A stretch of DNA of 64,000 nt. Origin: Peromyscus leucopus. Its lineage: Eukaryota; Chordata; Mammalia; Rodentia; Cricetidae. The stretch is from positions 34,182,504 to 34,246,503 of the forward strand of contig NC_051075.1 of the NCBI RefSeq assembly GCF_004664715.2, in the 5' to 3' direction. The notes below the pieces were generated by a model, which saw only the letters and a list, made by a program, of their open reading frames with translations, was not told where the DNA came from and made no database searches. Each line of letters opens with the position of its first letter. Position 1 is the first letter of the stretch. The position numbers and the translations under genes are program-made. Shown in pieces: positions 1-10,703 of this stretch.

Positions 1-1164
1 GATGTCTGTGGTTCCATACAGTGTTTATAGGTATGAGCTTCTTTTTAGTTATGGGTTTCAATTTGTTGGGCTTATAGCTGTTGATTTACATTTGTCTTTC
101 ATCTATGATATTTTGGAGAGTTCTCATCATCAGCTCTTCAAACAAAACTTCTGTTGTCTTCTTTAAGTCCTTACTTGATTATATTTTCTCCTATATCTTA
201 CACATTTTTAAAACTATTTTTCCAAAGTCTTTCTGTTTGTTTGTGTTTTTTTTTCTCTGTGTGTTATTACTAATAAATTCATCTGAGGAAACACAGTTTG
301 TTAATTCTTTTTATAACTCTGTTTAATCTGCTAAATATGTTCATGGTGTTTTAAATTTGATAATTTAGATTTAATCTATAAACATTTTCCGCAATTCTTC
401 TGCACAGCTGCTCTACTGGCTAGCATGGTCAGACCTATTATCGGTGTCCCTAAACAAAGTCACTATTTTATCCTGCCTGATAGTGAAGAGGTTGGGGACT
501 ACATTCCTGCTTCCTGCTGCTTTTCCTTTAGAGTTCATTGTGTTTCTATCACCTTTTAAGTGTTGATTTTTTTCTACACTTTGAAACTTAAACTCATCTT
601 GTTTTTTTTTTTTTCCCTGCAGAGACAAATCATATCCCTAAGCAAGTATTAGCAGCAACACCTACAATTATGCAATGCTCATGGCTGCATGCCTATTTGA
701 ACTATTAAATGATAGAGGCTGTGATATGAATGTCTAGATTTCTGCATCTTAAACATTATAGTTTAAAAATGTCCATTTTCTTGCCTTCTATTGAGAGTCA
801 AAGTATAAACACTATGTTCACTTTATCTTTGTTCACACCTTGAATTCTACCCACTTGGGGAAGGGTCTACAAGGGTCTACAGTGGAGACCTTTCCTCATG
901 AATAATCTAGATTTTAAGTCCTTTACCCACTGCTCAGGAATATCAACAACCAGACCTCATATTTACCCACTCAGCAAAGGTACTCAATGAAAATGCAGCT
1001 GCTTTGACTACTATCCTACAAATTCACTGAAGTGTATTCTAATAAGCATTTTGATGTTCTCAATAGGACTTAGGAAACATTTCTCATTTATGTCAACTGG
1101 AAAGGCTTTGTAGAATATTTGTAGAATATAGAGCTAAGGGAACATATGACTCTAAAAACCATAA

Positions 1165-1285
1165 GATCATGGCATTAAAGCATACCTTGAAATCTCAGAA
1201 CATGGAAGGCTAAGGCAGAAAGGTCAGTTCAAGGCCAGCTTAGGCTACTTGAAATCTGTCTTTAAAATGAAGTCTCAAAAGATGG
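1165..1285 (+). repeat. Degraded B1-like SINE
   Basis: The order 'gcattaaagcataccttgaaatctcag...ggctaaggcag...agttcaaggccagcttaggctac...gtctcaaaag' follows the B1 body and ends in an A-rich stretch. It is heavily diverged, so boundaries are approximate. Confidence 0.6.
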
Positions 1286-1489
1286 GGAGGTTTCAAGTAG
1301 TAGGGACAGCTTAGATTGTGCATAAGCAGTCAAATAAAATGCAAAGTTGGTTTTTCCATTGAGTATAGTCACTCATGGGGCTGGAGTTAAATACCTACTA
1401 AAGAGGAATATATAAAAATAATAAATGATTTGTGAAGATTCCAAATATGTATGTTAGGCAAATTAAAGGGTTACATTTTTAAAAAAAAA

Positions 1490-1652
1490 TTAGTTAGATA
1501 TATTCATTTTATTATATGTTGTGTGTGTTTTGCCTACATAAATGTATCTTACAGATGGTTGTGAACCATCATGTGGGTGTTAGATATTAAATCCATGTTC
1601 TTTTTAAGAGCAACAAGTGCTCTTAATCTCTGAGCTATCTCTTCAGATCCAA
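1490..1652 (-). repeat. B2/B3-family SINE, antisense orientation
   Basis: On the plus strand it reads as a reverse-complemented B2: A/T-rich tail, then 'cagatggttgtgaaccatcatgtgg', then 'aagtgctcttaatctctgagctatctcttcag', which is the complement of the tRNA-like head with its box A region. It is clearly diverged. Confidence 0.85.
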
Positions 1653-2224
1653 GGGCTGCATGTTTTAAATAACAGAAATAATAAAATGTCCAATCACAAT
1701 AAGAAATAAAGACACATCTATCTGAAAATATCTAGTTTTGGATAAATTAGCTCCAATATAATATGTGAAAGTAAATATGCATGGTGCCAATATATTATAG
1801 GCTATAGTTTTGGGGCATGTAAATGAAGAGTTAAACAGTAGAGAAAACTAGTGATAACCTTTTTGCCTAGGATCAATGTCTATGATTATAAAGGAAAATT
1901 GTTTTTATAGATTCTACCAAAAATATATGAGGGTCTTACGCATACTTCCCTCAATCTCTACTCCTCAACTATGTATGTGGTACATAGAACACTAAACAGT
2001 CTGTGCAATGGCCTTCTAGAGGACCAGCATCCTTCCTTTATGGCCTTTCCTTGATATTTTCAGGTCAGGAACACCTAACTAAGGAGAAGCCTCACATTGT
2101 ATCCTTACTGGGTACATTTTCTTGATTCCCCTGATCATCTGTCCACTTTCTCAACCAAGTTTTCTTTCTATAATACGTGTCAAGCAAGCCCTTTTGTGAG
2201 CAGACCATTGGCTCTGACCTTTCT

Positions 2225-2540
2225 TTCTATTTTAATTTTTCCTAATTAAAAAATGTATTCTTTCTTTGAGAATTTTGTAACTCTTTTGATCACATGCTAT
2301 CCATCCTCCAACTCTTACTGTATCTATCACCCCCACTTTCCTACCCACCCAAATTTGTGGTTATTTTGTGGTTGTTGTTGTCTTTTTAACATCCATCAAG
2401 TCTAATTGGTGCTGACCATGTATATTCTTGGATGTGTGGTCTTCTCCTGTAGCATGATTAACTTACCAGGAGCTACATTCTTAAAAGAAACTCACTCTCC
2501 TCATCCCTGTAGCTATCAATTGCCAATAGCTCCTTGCCTA
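2225..2540. repeat. Probable L1-associated rodent repeat
   Basis: The stretch includes 'acatccatcaagtctaattggtgctgacc', 'gaaactcactctcctcatccctgtagc' and 'tatcaattgccaatagctcc', phrases I recognise from a common rodent L1-linked repeat. It lies directly beside an L1 ORF2 fragment. Family and orientation are uncertain. Confidence 0.5.
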
Positions 2541-2852
2541 AGAGTAAGTTAAATCAAGATGAAATAAATACTTTCAAGAGACTCTGTCATTCAATGAGAT
2601 AGAAGAAGTAATTGAAAATCTTCCAACTAAAAATAAAACAAACAAAAAACCCAGGGCCAGATGGATTCTCTTCAGAATTCAATCAGATTTTCAAAGGATA
2701 GCATACACCAAAATTCCTCAAATTATTCAGTAAAATAGAAAATGAAGGAACATTTCTAAAATGTTATTATGAAGCCAATATTATGCTGATATCAAAACCA
2801 GACAAAACCCTATCAAAAAATAAAATTATATGTCAATATCTCTGATGAAAAC
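2541..2852 (+). mobile_element. L1 ORF2 fragment (old, truncated at both ends)
   Basis: The plus strand follows the L1 ORF2 region at the start of the reverse transcriptase domain, with 'ccagggccagatggattc', 'cagaattcaatcagattttc', 'ctcaaattattcagtaaaatag', 'gaagccaatattatgctgatat' and 'gtcaatatctctgatgaa'. The frame is broken by indels and stops, so it encodes nothing. It is antisense to MDGA2. Confidence 0.85.
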
Positions 2853-3075
2853 AGGCTGTTTATTCTTTCTATAATGTTCTTCCAATTCATTGTTCCGCTG
2901 TCAATTGCTGACCTTTTTAATCTTTTAGATTTTGTGACTTTAGAATCCCATGTCTATGATCATTTTCAGATCTAACTATAATGAAGTACGCTTCTTTTAA
3001 TCTCCTTGATATCACATTTATGTCTTATGTAGTAAGAACTCCGTGAAACACATACATCTTTTATCATTGAAAATG

Positions 3076-3354
3076 TAGTAGCTGGAGAGGGGGATGGCTG
3101 ACTCAGTAGGTAAGAGATTGTGACCAACAGGTATGAGGGCTGACTCCAAATATCTAGTGCCAACACAAACACTTTGCTTGCCTCAAACTCCAGCTATATG
3201 AGGCAGAGAGAAGCCAATCCAAAGAGCTAACTCACCATCCAGTTAGCTGAAATTAGCAAACTTTAGTTTCAGTCAGAGTGCTTAAAGGCAGTAAGACAGG
3301 GTGACATAAAATGACACCCAATGTCCTGCTCTGGACTGCACATGTGCATGCAAC
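3076..3354 (+). repeat. tRNA-derived SINE (B2/B3/B4 superfamily) with CA tail
   Basis: It starts 'gctggagagggggatggctgactcagtaggtaag', a degraded tRNA-like head, and ends 'ctctggactgcacatgtgcatgcaa', the usual 3' end of these rodent SINEs, which runs straight into the (CA)n array. The middle is diverged. Confidence 0.7.
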
Positions 3355-3371
3355 ACAGACACACACACACA

Positions 3372-3414
<43 letters not shown>
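3355..3414. repeat. (CA)n microsatellite
   Basis: About 60 bp of CA dinucleotides with a CAGA interruption. It grows out of the 3' tail of the preceding SINE. Confidence 0.97.
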
Positions 3415-3420
<6 letters not shown>

Positions 3421-3423
3421 GTT

Positions 3424-3589
3424 TGAGCAAGGTATGGGGGTGCACACTGAAAATCCCAGCAGTCTAGAGGTAAAGTCATGAGGATTGTTGAAATTTGGAG
3501 ATCAGTCTGAGCTACATGGTGAATTTCAGGCCAGCCAGGGGTATCTAGTGAGATCTTGTATTAAACAATAAGAAAACAACAACAACAAC
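3424..3589 (+). repeat. B1 SINE
   Basis: It shows the B1 order 'ggtatgggggtgcacactgaaaatcccagcag...gagatcagtctgagctacatggtga...ggccagccagggg...gtgagatcttgt' followed by an A-rich (AAC)n tail. Moderately diverged. Confidence 0.8.
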
Positions 3590-4864
3590 TCTGTAGTTTG
3601 ATACAGAGAATGGACATTGAGTTTAGTGGGCTGAAAGGAAGGGGACTAAACACATGGGGAAGGTGCAGTGTAAGTGATAAACCAAGCAGAGTTTAGAAAC
3701 AGAAGAATTCAGTAGGAAATTTATGAGGGAAATTAGCCAGCATATTAAATCATCAGGACCTGGAGGCAGAAACTTAGAGCTCCGAGGAGGATTTTGTTAG
3801 AATGGAACATTTCAGAGACTCAGAAGTTGGAAGCACTTCTAAGACCAAAGATATTACCACTGAAATGAAGGATAAATTCAGAGAAGGTTGATAATACGGA
3901 AGTCAAACACAAGTTAAGGGAATATATAGACACTCTCAAATTGTATTTTAAAAAAAATTGAAGTGTTTGCAGTTGATTATGTTTCATGTTAAAAATTCAT
4001 TTTAAAGTAATAAGGTAATTAAGGTTACCTAGCAGGGATGTATCCTAAAATACACACTTATTTTTGGCTACTTTGAGAATACTTTTATCTATCTGACATC
4101 TTAGATTATTTCAAATTATGACTTTCTGGTACCATCTCTATATGTGAGTGTCATTTTTCTCACATAAATCACCCAGGGTAGTCTATTAATGGCTTGTAAA
4201 AATATCTGGTAATTTGGTTTAAAAATTTTCAAATACAGTATGATTTTATAAAGTCTAATAGACTGAGTTGGAAAGCATCCCTAAATTGCTGTGATCGTTC
4301 CTTCTATTTAAAAGGCTGCCAGGAGGGACTTGGCTTCCAGGATGTTTTTAATCTCAGATAGCCAGCGGATGTGGAACTGGAAGTTCACTCACTACAGTCC
4401 GATGAAATCCGCCTATGGGAACTCTTCATGAAAGGCTCACCTTCAGCATACTAGATATTAATGAGCTGCACATTTCCCTCTTTGGTACACCTAGTTAGAA
4501 GGCTCAACCTCTGTGGTCATGATGAAATGTATGGTGAGAAGACAGAAAACATGAAAGAATCTGAAGGTGCTAAAAATGTCCAGTTAACTGAATAGAACCA
4601 GTTTTTCATGCTGCACAGAGTTCTTCAGTATATTTATTAAAAATATTTAATACTAATGAAATTATAGGTAAAAATACTATACAAAATTATGTAAGTATAT
4701 GCAATGCCAAAAGTAGGGTTACTTAAGATAAGTAAATAAGTTACTCATGTTTCTTTCAGTTGAGCCAAAATGATGTTTAAAGTACACAAGGTATATCCAT
4801 TCACATTAGTGTCTATTTCAAAGTCATTCTAAATGCTCTTAAAATAAACTACATTTGCTGCCAT
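3590..4864. other. Intron, nothing recognised
   Basis: I see no gene, RNA or clear repeat here; it is ordinary AT-rich intron sequence. Confidence 0.6.
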
Positions 4865-5020
4865 AGAGTATTCACTCAATCCTAGGTATTAAGATAGATA
4901 CTCACAAAGATTATGCCCTTATGACAGACAGTAACACATTTTTTAGAAGAGCCTCAAGCACAGAAGAGTTAAGAAATATTACTCATCTAAAAATGGCAGA
5001 ATATGGGATCAAGCAAAGCA
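4865..5020. repeat. MIR-like ancient SINE relic
   Basis: Phrases such as 'agagttaagaaatattactcatctaaaaatggcagaatatgggatcaag' follow the MIR segment 'gaggttaagtaacttgcccaaggtcacacag...ggcagagctgggattc' at low identity. Tentative. Confidence 0.45.
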
Positions 5021-5720
5021 ATTTTATTTCAGAATGTTTTCTCTCCATTGTAACTTGCGCTTTGCTATTTTGAAAAGAGATACCATTTTGCTATGATTTA
5101 ATTATTTCACTCAAAGAGGACCATGAATAGAAGTTGACCCAATCACACCAATACCAACTAAGAAACAGAAAATCTTCAAGGAAGCATATAAGCTTTGAGG
5201 CAAAGCTTATAGGTTAAAGAAAACAAATGTTGAAGGATTTCAAACCAGAATCAACTTGCAATTTGTGTATCACTCTGTGCATATGAATGCATGCATTTCT
5301 CATATACCAGTGTATATGTCTAAAGGTAAAAGTATAACTTTTGAAAACCATTAAGAATTTAATTGTAATAAACCCATTAAATAAATAGTTGTGAGTTTTG
5401 ACATTTTTCTTTATGTAATTACTGGCTCAAGATGTCTGGTCAAGTGTTCAGAATGGAAGTCAGTGCTAATGGGTCAAATGCATATAAGTGGTCCAATTTC
5501 TGAGGATGTAGAATACTATAGGGAAAACTCTCTATTAGCTTTTATGTCTTAACAGAGGGATCAGAAACTATTTTGCAAATTCTTTTGACACCACATAAAT
5601 AATCAACTTTTGCAATGACTTCTGGGCAACAATTGCCAATTTTAAATGAGTACCAGGGATGAAAGCAACGTGTACTTTCATTTTATAAAAAATATCTATT
5701 TAAAGAATCATGAAAATCTT

Positions 5721-5823
5721 GTGTTCTCTTCGGCAGCACATATTCTAAAATTCAAATGATACACAGATTGGTATGACTCCTGTGCAAGGGCAATGCACAA
5801 AACCATGAAGCTTTTATATTTTT
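5721..5823 (+). pseudogene. U6 snRNA pseudogene
   Basis: It matches U6 snRNA nearly end to end: it begins GTGTTCTCTTCGGCAGCACA (U6 starts GTGCTCGCTTCGGCAGCACA), continues through diverged TATTCTAAAATT and GATACA blocks, retains TGTGCAAGG, and ends ATGAAGC...TATTTTT. There are a few short deletions and many substitutions, several at CpG sites of the functional gene. I see no proximal sequence element or suitably spaced TATA box upstream. The many changes in normally invariant regions argue for a dead retrocopy rather than a working Pol III gene. Confidence 0.9.
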
Positions 5824-6349
5824 ATATATTGTATGATGAGAGCATTTAAATTTTAAAAAGGCATGAAAATAAAATGAGGTGATTCTGTTTAACTTTGTAT
5901 TAGTTACCGAAAATAGTTTTATCCAATAAATAATCAATCACAAAAAACTTTAAAACAATATTGATAACATTAATAGAACCTATTCTTAAAACTTTTAATG
6001 GGGTGTGGGATGGAGATTGAACATGTGTTGGACTGTCTTTAGTCACTTAACACTTTAGAGATGAAGAATGGTTATCACATGGAGCACTTCAATGCAGAAA
6101 CAGGAAACAGTACTAAGGACTTAGGTATTAATGTTCACTACTAAAGAGACCTACATTAGAGTTAATTCTTAAAAACAAAAGACTTCCCCAATGAACCATC
6201 TGTTATCTGTTCTTTTCTTGGTTTAAAGGGAGTAGGAACATTCTATTTTAAATAATTATCAGTAAGTTTGTAGGATCTTTCTAGCTGAAGATAGAAGAAA
6301 AATAAAACTACAATGTTTTGTGGTTAGTTTCTATATTAATATGTTTGTA

Positions 6350-6430
6350 CATTTCACATTATATTTATTTAGTCCCAACAACAACTTTGTGAAATATCAT
6401 CATGATCTCTCATTTCAATAGGTAAAGAGA
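6350..6430. repeat. MIR-like ancient SINE relic
   Basis: 'cattatatttatttagtcccaacaacaactttgtgaaatatcatcatg...tcatttcaataggtaaagag' parallels the MIR stretch 'cattatctcatttaatcctcacaacaaccctgtgagg...cccattttacagatgagg'. Confidence 0.6.
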
Positions 6431-6434
6431 ATTC

Positions 6435-7310
6435 TCTTAAGTAAGTGTTGGGAGCATGTAAGAAGGTCCTTATGCCTACAGATCTCTAGAGAAACCAGGA
6501 ATGTTCAGCACACAGGATTGTCTTTCCAATGAGAAACATGAAGAACCTGCTGTTCCATCTAAAAAGCTGAGGATTGGTGGTGATAAACTGCCTGGTGATC
6601 TGTATTATCTGTTGGTCCAGGACTTATCAAGCTTTTACAACCAAGACCAGAGGCTTGTAGTCTAAACGATCCTTATAGCCAGAGGTTCCCGAAAGCTCCC
6701 ACAATCAGGACCAGAGATGACTAATAGTCCAATTGATCTCTACCCTATCTGTGTGACTGATATCAAGTCAGACCTTAGACCCTTGAGCTAGTACAGGCAG
6801 CATCTCTCCAGAACCCATTTTCTTGGAAGAAATGACATGTACCCTGAGTCAAGTGTCAATGTAATTATACATTCCTTGTGCAATGGGGATTGTATTACAC
6901 CAGGAAACATTTTTCAAATTATACTGGGCTTAAATATGTTGGGAGTAAACCACCTAACATCAGACTCTTTAGAAATCTTTATCCAGGTTGATAAAGTCAA
7001 TCTGAACCAGATTTCCATTATCATCTCTTCATGGTTTGCTTCTCTGCCTGACATCTGAAGACAATCCCTCAAGTATGTATATTCTCAAGCACCTCACACA
7101 TATTTCAGGTTACAGATTTTAGGTTCAAATACAAGGTATACAATTTCAAAATCTATAGCTAAATAATTTTTAGAAAATATCATATGAGAACAAGTAGATA
7201 GACTGGTTCATTGTGGTGGCATCTGGATATTATATCAAAGGCATGTTCTATAGAATAAATAATAAGTTAGTCTTTATTAAAATTGAAATCTGTTTCATAA
7301 AGTCACTGTT
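6435..7310. other. Intron, unclassified
   Basis: The part at about 6440-6830 has somewhat higher GC and an internally similar pair ('accagaggcttgtagtctaaacgatcc' and 'accagagatgactaatagtccaattgatc'), which may be an old repeat I cannot name. The rest shows nothing. Confidence 0.4.
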
Positions 7311-7674
7311 TGCTGTGGAATAATCCTTCTGTACACTATGAATTTGTATTATTCTCATTGGTTAACAAAAAGCTGACAGGCCGGTAGCCAGACATGAAGT
7401 ATAGGTGGGAGAGCCAGATGCTGAAGACCCTGGGAGGAGGAAGGGCAGAGTCAGAGGGGATGCCAGCCAGCCACTGAGGAAGCAGGAAGTGTAGAAAAAT
7501 GAGCTAACAAGCCATGAGCCACACAGCAAAGCATAGATAAGCAATATGGGTTAACTTAGATATAAGAGTTAGCTAATAATAAGTCTGAGCTATTGGCTGA
7601 GCATTTATAAGTAATATTAACCCTCTGAGTGGTTATTTGGGAACTGGCAGGCAGGAGAGAAACCCCTGTCTGCA
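7311..7674 (+). mobile_element. ERV long terminal repeat (class II-like)
   Basis: The 364-bp stretch starts TGCTGTGGAATAATCC and ends TCTGCA (TG...CA). It contains the phrases 'caagccatgagccacacagcaaagcatag' and 'gagttagctaataataagtctgagct' that I associate with a rodent ERV LTR family. A primer-binding-site-like sequence follows 2 bp later, fixing the 3' edge and the plus orientation. It is antisense to MDGA2. No matching 3' LTR or target-site duplication was found, so the element is a 5' remnant. Confidence 0.7.
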
Positions 7675-7676
7675 TA

Positions 7677-7693
7677 TGGCATTCCAACATGGG
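7677..7693 (+). other. Degenerate tRNA-Lys-type primer binding site
   Basis: The sequence tggcattccaacatggg starts 2 bp after the LTR end and resembles the Lys-1,2 primer binding site (TGGCGCCCAACGTGGGG), with C to T and G to A changes at CpG positions and small gaps. This is the expected position for the start of minus-strand synthesis in a class II ERV. Confidence 0.6.
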
Positions 7694-8242
7694 ACTGGAA
7701 TTTCCATGTAAAACCTGACAGCTTAAAGAGGGATTCTAGACACGCAAGAGCAAAGTTAAGCATGGCTTCTTAGTAGCTGTATTTTCTCGGGTGGGCTGTT
7801 TGCTGGCAGTGACCAGAGGTACAACTCCTTTAAGAGACAGTTCCCTGGCTCCAAGCTAGTGACAAAAATGGGTGGCACTTTTAAGAGGCCCTGCTACCAA
7901 ACACTTAAATGGTATTTATGAGCAGTGGGAGGCATGCTACTTGGTGTTGGTATGGACCTAGAAACTTCCTTGAGATGGGCTGGTAAACATGGCTTCAGAG
8001 CTGGCAGTAAATGTACCTCTGCCATAAGACTAAACTCTCAGGGAACCAAGGAGGAGGGGCCAGGGGCCAGCATGCCATGGTTTAAGTTACACAGCAATAC
8101 TTTTGCTTATACAGACAGAAGAGGTTACAGATGCAAAGTAGGGACAGATTCAAACAAAAAGAGCCTCTAAAAGGGTCACAATATGCTTGAAGATATGTGT
8201 TGGCTTGGGAGAGAGAAGAGAAAGAGTATGTATAGTTCTAAT
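7694..8242 (+). mobile_element. ERV leader/internal remnant
   Basis: This is sequence downstream of the primer binding site, up to the B1 head. No gag, pro, pol or env reading frame is recognisable and none would be expected in so short a piece. It includes a G-rich segment ('aaccaaggaggaggggccaggggccagc'). The assignment to the same element as the LTR is inferred from position. Confidence 0.5.
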
Positions 8243-8297
8243 GCCAGGTGGTAGTGGGGCACACCTCTAATTCCAGCACTCAAGAGACAGAAGTAGA
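8243..8297 (+). repeat. B1 SINE, 5' half (split by an LTR insertion)
   Basis: 'gccaggtggtagtggggcacacctctaattccagcactcaagagacagaagtaga' is the first ~55 bp of B1. The rest of the same B1 resumes at 8832, after a 534-bp LTR. The last six bases (agtaga, 8292-8297) are the left copy of the target site. Confidence 0.9.
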
Positions 8298-8831
8298 TGT
8301 TGGAACCAGATATTGGGGTAAATGCTGAAAGATCAGAGAGACAAAGGAATAAGCCACTGCCATGTCTCACCTCGACACCTCCACGAATCCTCTGACTGAA
8401 TGTCTCTGAGTCCTCAGACAAAAGCTCTCTAGCTGAAAAGACTTTAGTTCCTGTCCCCTCATGGTTTATATACCTTTCTCTGTTCAGCCATCACTTCCTT
8501 CCCTGGGATTTAATGGCCTGTGTGTTTCCCAAATACTGAGATTAAAAGTGTGAGATCCCAAGTACTAGGACTGAAGGCATGTGATTCTCAAGTACTGGGA
8601 TTAAAGGCATGTGCCACCACTGCCTGGCTCTGTTTTTCTCCTAGACTAAGCCAATCTCATATAGTCCAAGGTGGCCTTGAACTCACAGAGATCCAGATGG
8701 ATCTCTGCCTCCTAAATGCTAGTATCAAAGTTATGTGCCACCATTGCCTGGCCTCTATGTTTAATCTAGTAGCTTGTTCTGTTCCCTGATCTTCAGGCAA
8801 ATTTTATTAGAGAACACAATATATCACCACA
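8298..8831 (-). mobile_element. Solo LTR, antisense orientation, inserted in a B1
   Basis: On the minus strand the LTR begins TGTGGTGATATATTGTGTTC and ends GGTTCCAACA (TG...CA), 534 bp. It has a TATATAAA box at 8472-8465 and B1-derived modules upstream of it in U3. It is flanked by agtaga (8292-8297) and ggtaga (8832-8837), a 6-bp target duplication with one change, as expected for class II ERVs. It is homologous along most of its length to the LTR at 51738-52210, though its 3' end is shorter. Being on the minus strand, it is the only LTR here in the sense orientation of MDGA2. Confidence 0.85.
8529..8615 (-). repeat. Threefold ~30-bp tandem repeat of B1 head inside the LTR U3
   Basis: On the plus strand three successive units read 'cccaaatactgagattaaaagtgtgagat', 'cccaagtactaggactgaaggcatgtgat' and 'tctcaagtactgggattaaaggcatgtgcc'. 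Each is the complement of the B1 head segment around 'gcctttaatcccagtactt', which carries the Pol III box A region. Confidence 0.8.
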
Positions 8832-8931
8832 GGTAGATGGATCTCTTTGAGTTTGAGGTCAGCCTGGGCTATAGAGCTAGTTCTAGGACAGCTAAGGCTA
8901 TTACACAGAGAGACCCTATCTCAAAAAAAAA
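8832..8931 (+). repeat. B1 SINE, 3' half (split by an LTR insertion)
   Basis: 'ggtagatggatctctttgagtttgaggtcagcctgggctatag...gagaccctatctc' plus an A-run completes the B1 begun at 8243. The two halves join in register once the LTR and one target copy are removed. Confidence 0.9.
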
Positions 8932-10288
8932 TCAATATGTGTGTATGTGTTATATGTTAAATATATATATATATATAATAAAAAGGGAATAAAGTAATAT
9001 AAAAGAAATAAGCCACATAAAGATGGAAAATTCACAGAGAGTCTAGATCTTGTATGTTATTGTGTTGTCTTTGCATTTTCTGACTGATAGGAGACACTGG
9101 GTTATTCAACCAACCTATATGTTTTAAAGTTATCTTGACTTCAAAATTTAAGTCAAAGATGTGTTACTTTGGGGTAGAGATTACGCTTTCATTTATTTTG
9201 GAAATGAGAGGCTGTGGATTTATTCTGGGTTAAAGAAAATCATGTTTAATCAAAGAAGACCCCTTGAAATTCTGACTGTAGACTTATAAAAATAAACCTA
9301 AAAGAACTACAAGACACATGATATATATTTTACCTGCTTAAACATAAAACAACAAAAAAAATCATCTTTGGCTGACTTACATACAACGCAGAATCTATAC
9401 TTGTATTAATGCAGATATGTATGTATGTTACCTTTACCTTTAAAAGTTTATGTATTTTCAGAGCAAGGGACCAGACACCAATGCAAATGGATGACTCAGG
9501 TGATCCAGTATCTCAAAATGCCTCTGTTATGGTCTCTTCAGTATTCTGCATCCAGAACAGCTTCAAGGGTGCTGGCTGAGATGATCTAGTCTCACAGAAT
9601 ACTCTAGTCAGGACTTGACCATAATCTTAAATTTTCCTAGGGTCCCCCAAAGATTACCAGTGCCCCTAATCAACAGGAAGTAGTCTAGAAAATCACACCC
9701 ACATTCCTAAAACTGGGTTATGGATATTTATTATCATTTAAGGGGGGGTATTACAAGTTGTTAATGGGAATAGTCAGGAAAAAATTTGAACAAAGGAGAT
9801 GAGATACAAGGATCTCATTTTAGAAAGAAAAGGGGGATATAGAAATGATAGAATGAAAGGGTAGATTATTGAATTTACTTTAATCCAAAAAACAATTATT
9901 AATCTTAAATATTTCACATTGGTATGGATTTTAGTTTATTGGTACAGATTTAAAGTTAATTTTGTAACTGTAAGTATATTCCTACTCTTGTTTAAGATAT
10001 TGTTTTTATGCAGCTCATTTAAAAATGTAATGTGTAATTAAATACAGATTAATAGTCATTTATAATAGTCAAACATCATGTTAGGTATGTTTTCAAGGTC
10101 ATATGCAGATATATTTAGCTTGATAGATGGTCTTCAAACACTTCAAAGACCGACAGAATACAGCATTTAATATGTTTAAAAACCTAAGGCTTTTCATGAC
10201 AGTGAGACATGTCTGCTCCTGGCAGTGACAATTTACTTCAGAGAAGATAAAGGGCATCGAAGAAACTCCATATGGAGTTTGCTTTCTT

Positions 10289-10293
<5 letters not shown>
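8932..10293. other. Intron; possible unclassified dispersed repeat at about 9470-10293
   Basis: 8966-8977 holds a short (TA)n. The stretch 9470-10293 has features that look like an interspersed repeat I cannot name, including a perfect 18-bp palindrome at 10263-10280. No open frame of note. Confidence 0.4.

Positions 10294-10338
<45 letters not shown>
10294..10338. repeat. (TA)n microsatellite
   Basis: About 45 bp of alternating TA, directly after 'gctttctttatttta'. Confidence 0.97.
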
Positions 10339-10343
<5 letters not shown>

Positions 10344-10598
10344 TCTGAAAAAGATAAAACCCATAAAAACAGTAAAAAAATTAGCTGCTGCTAGGGATTA
10401 AGAGAGGAAGGAGTTATGAACAGGTGAAACACAGAAGACTTTTAGGTCAATAAAAAATAATCTGTGTGATGCCACAGTGGCTGCATGCTTACTGCTATCA
10501 AATTGTCCATCTTGTGGAAATTTGCAGCACCCTAGAGAATTTCTAGGACTGGAGAAGAAAATTATGGTATTATTTGAAGATACTGGCCTCCTATCTAT

Positions 10599-10643
10599 TA
10601 TGTATGTATGTATGTATGTATTTTTTCTATCTATCTATGTATC

Positions 10644-10703
<60 letters not shown>
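10599..10703. repeat. (TATG)n-(TATC)n tetranucleotide microsatellite
   Basis: It begins with several TATG units (10599-10620), then a short T run, then about 18 TATC/CTAT units to 10703. Short open frames over it are artefacts of the repeat. Confidence 0.97.
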
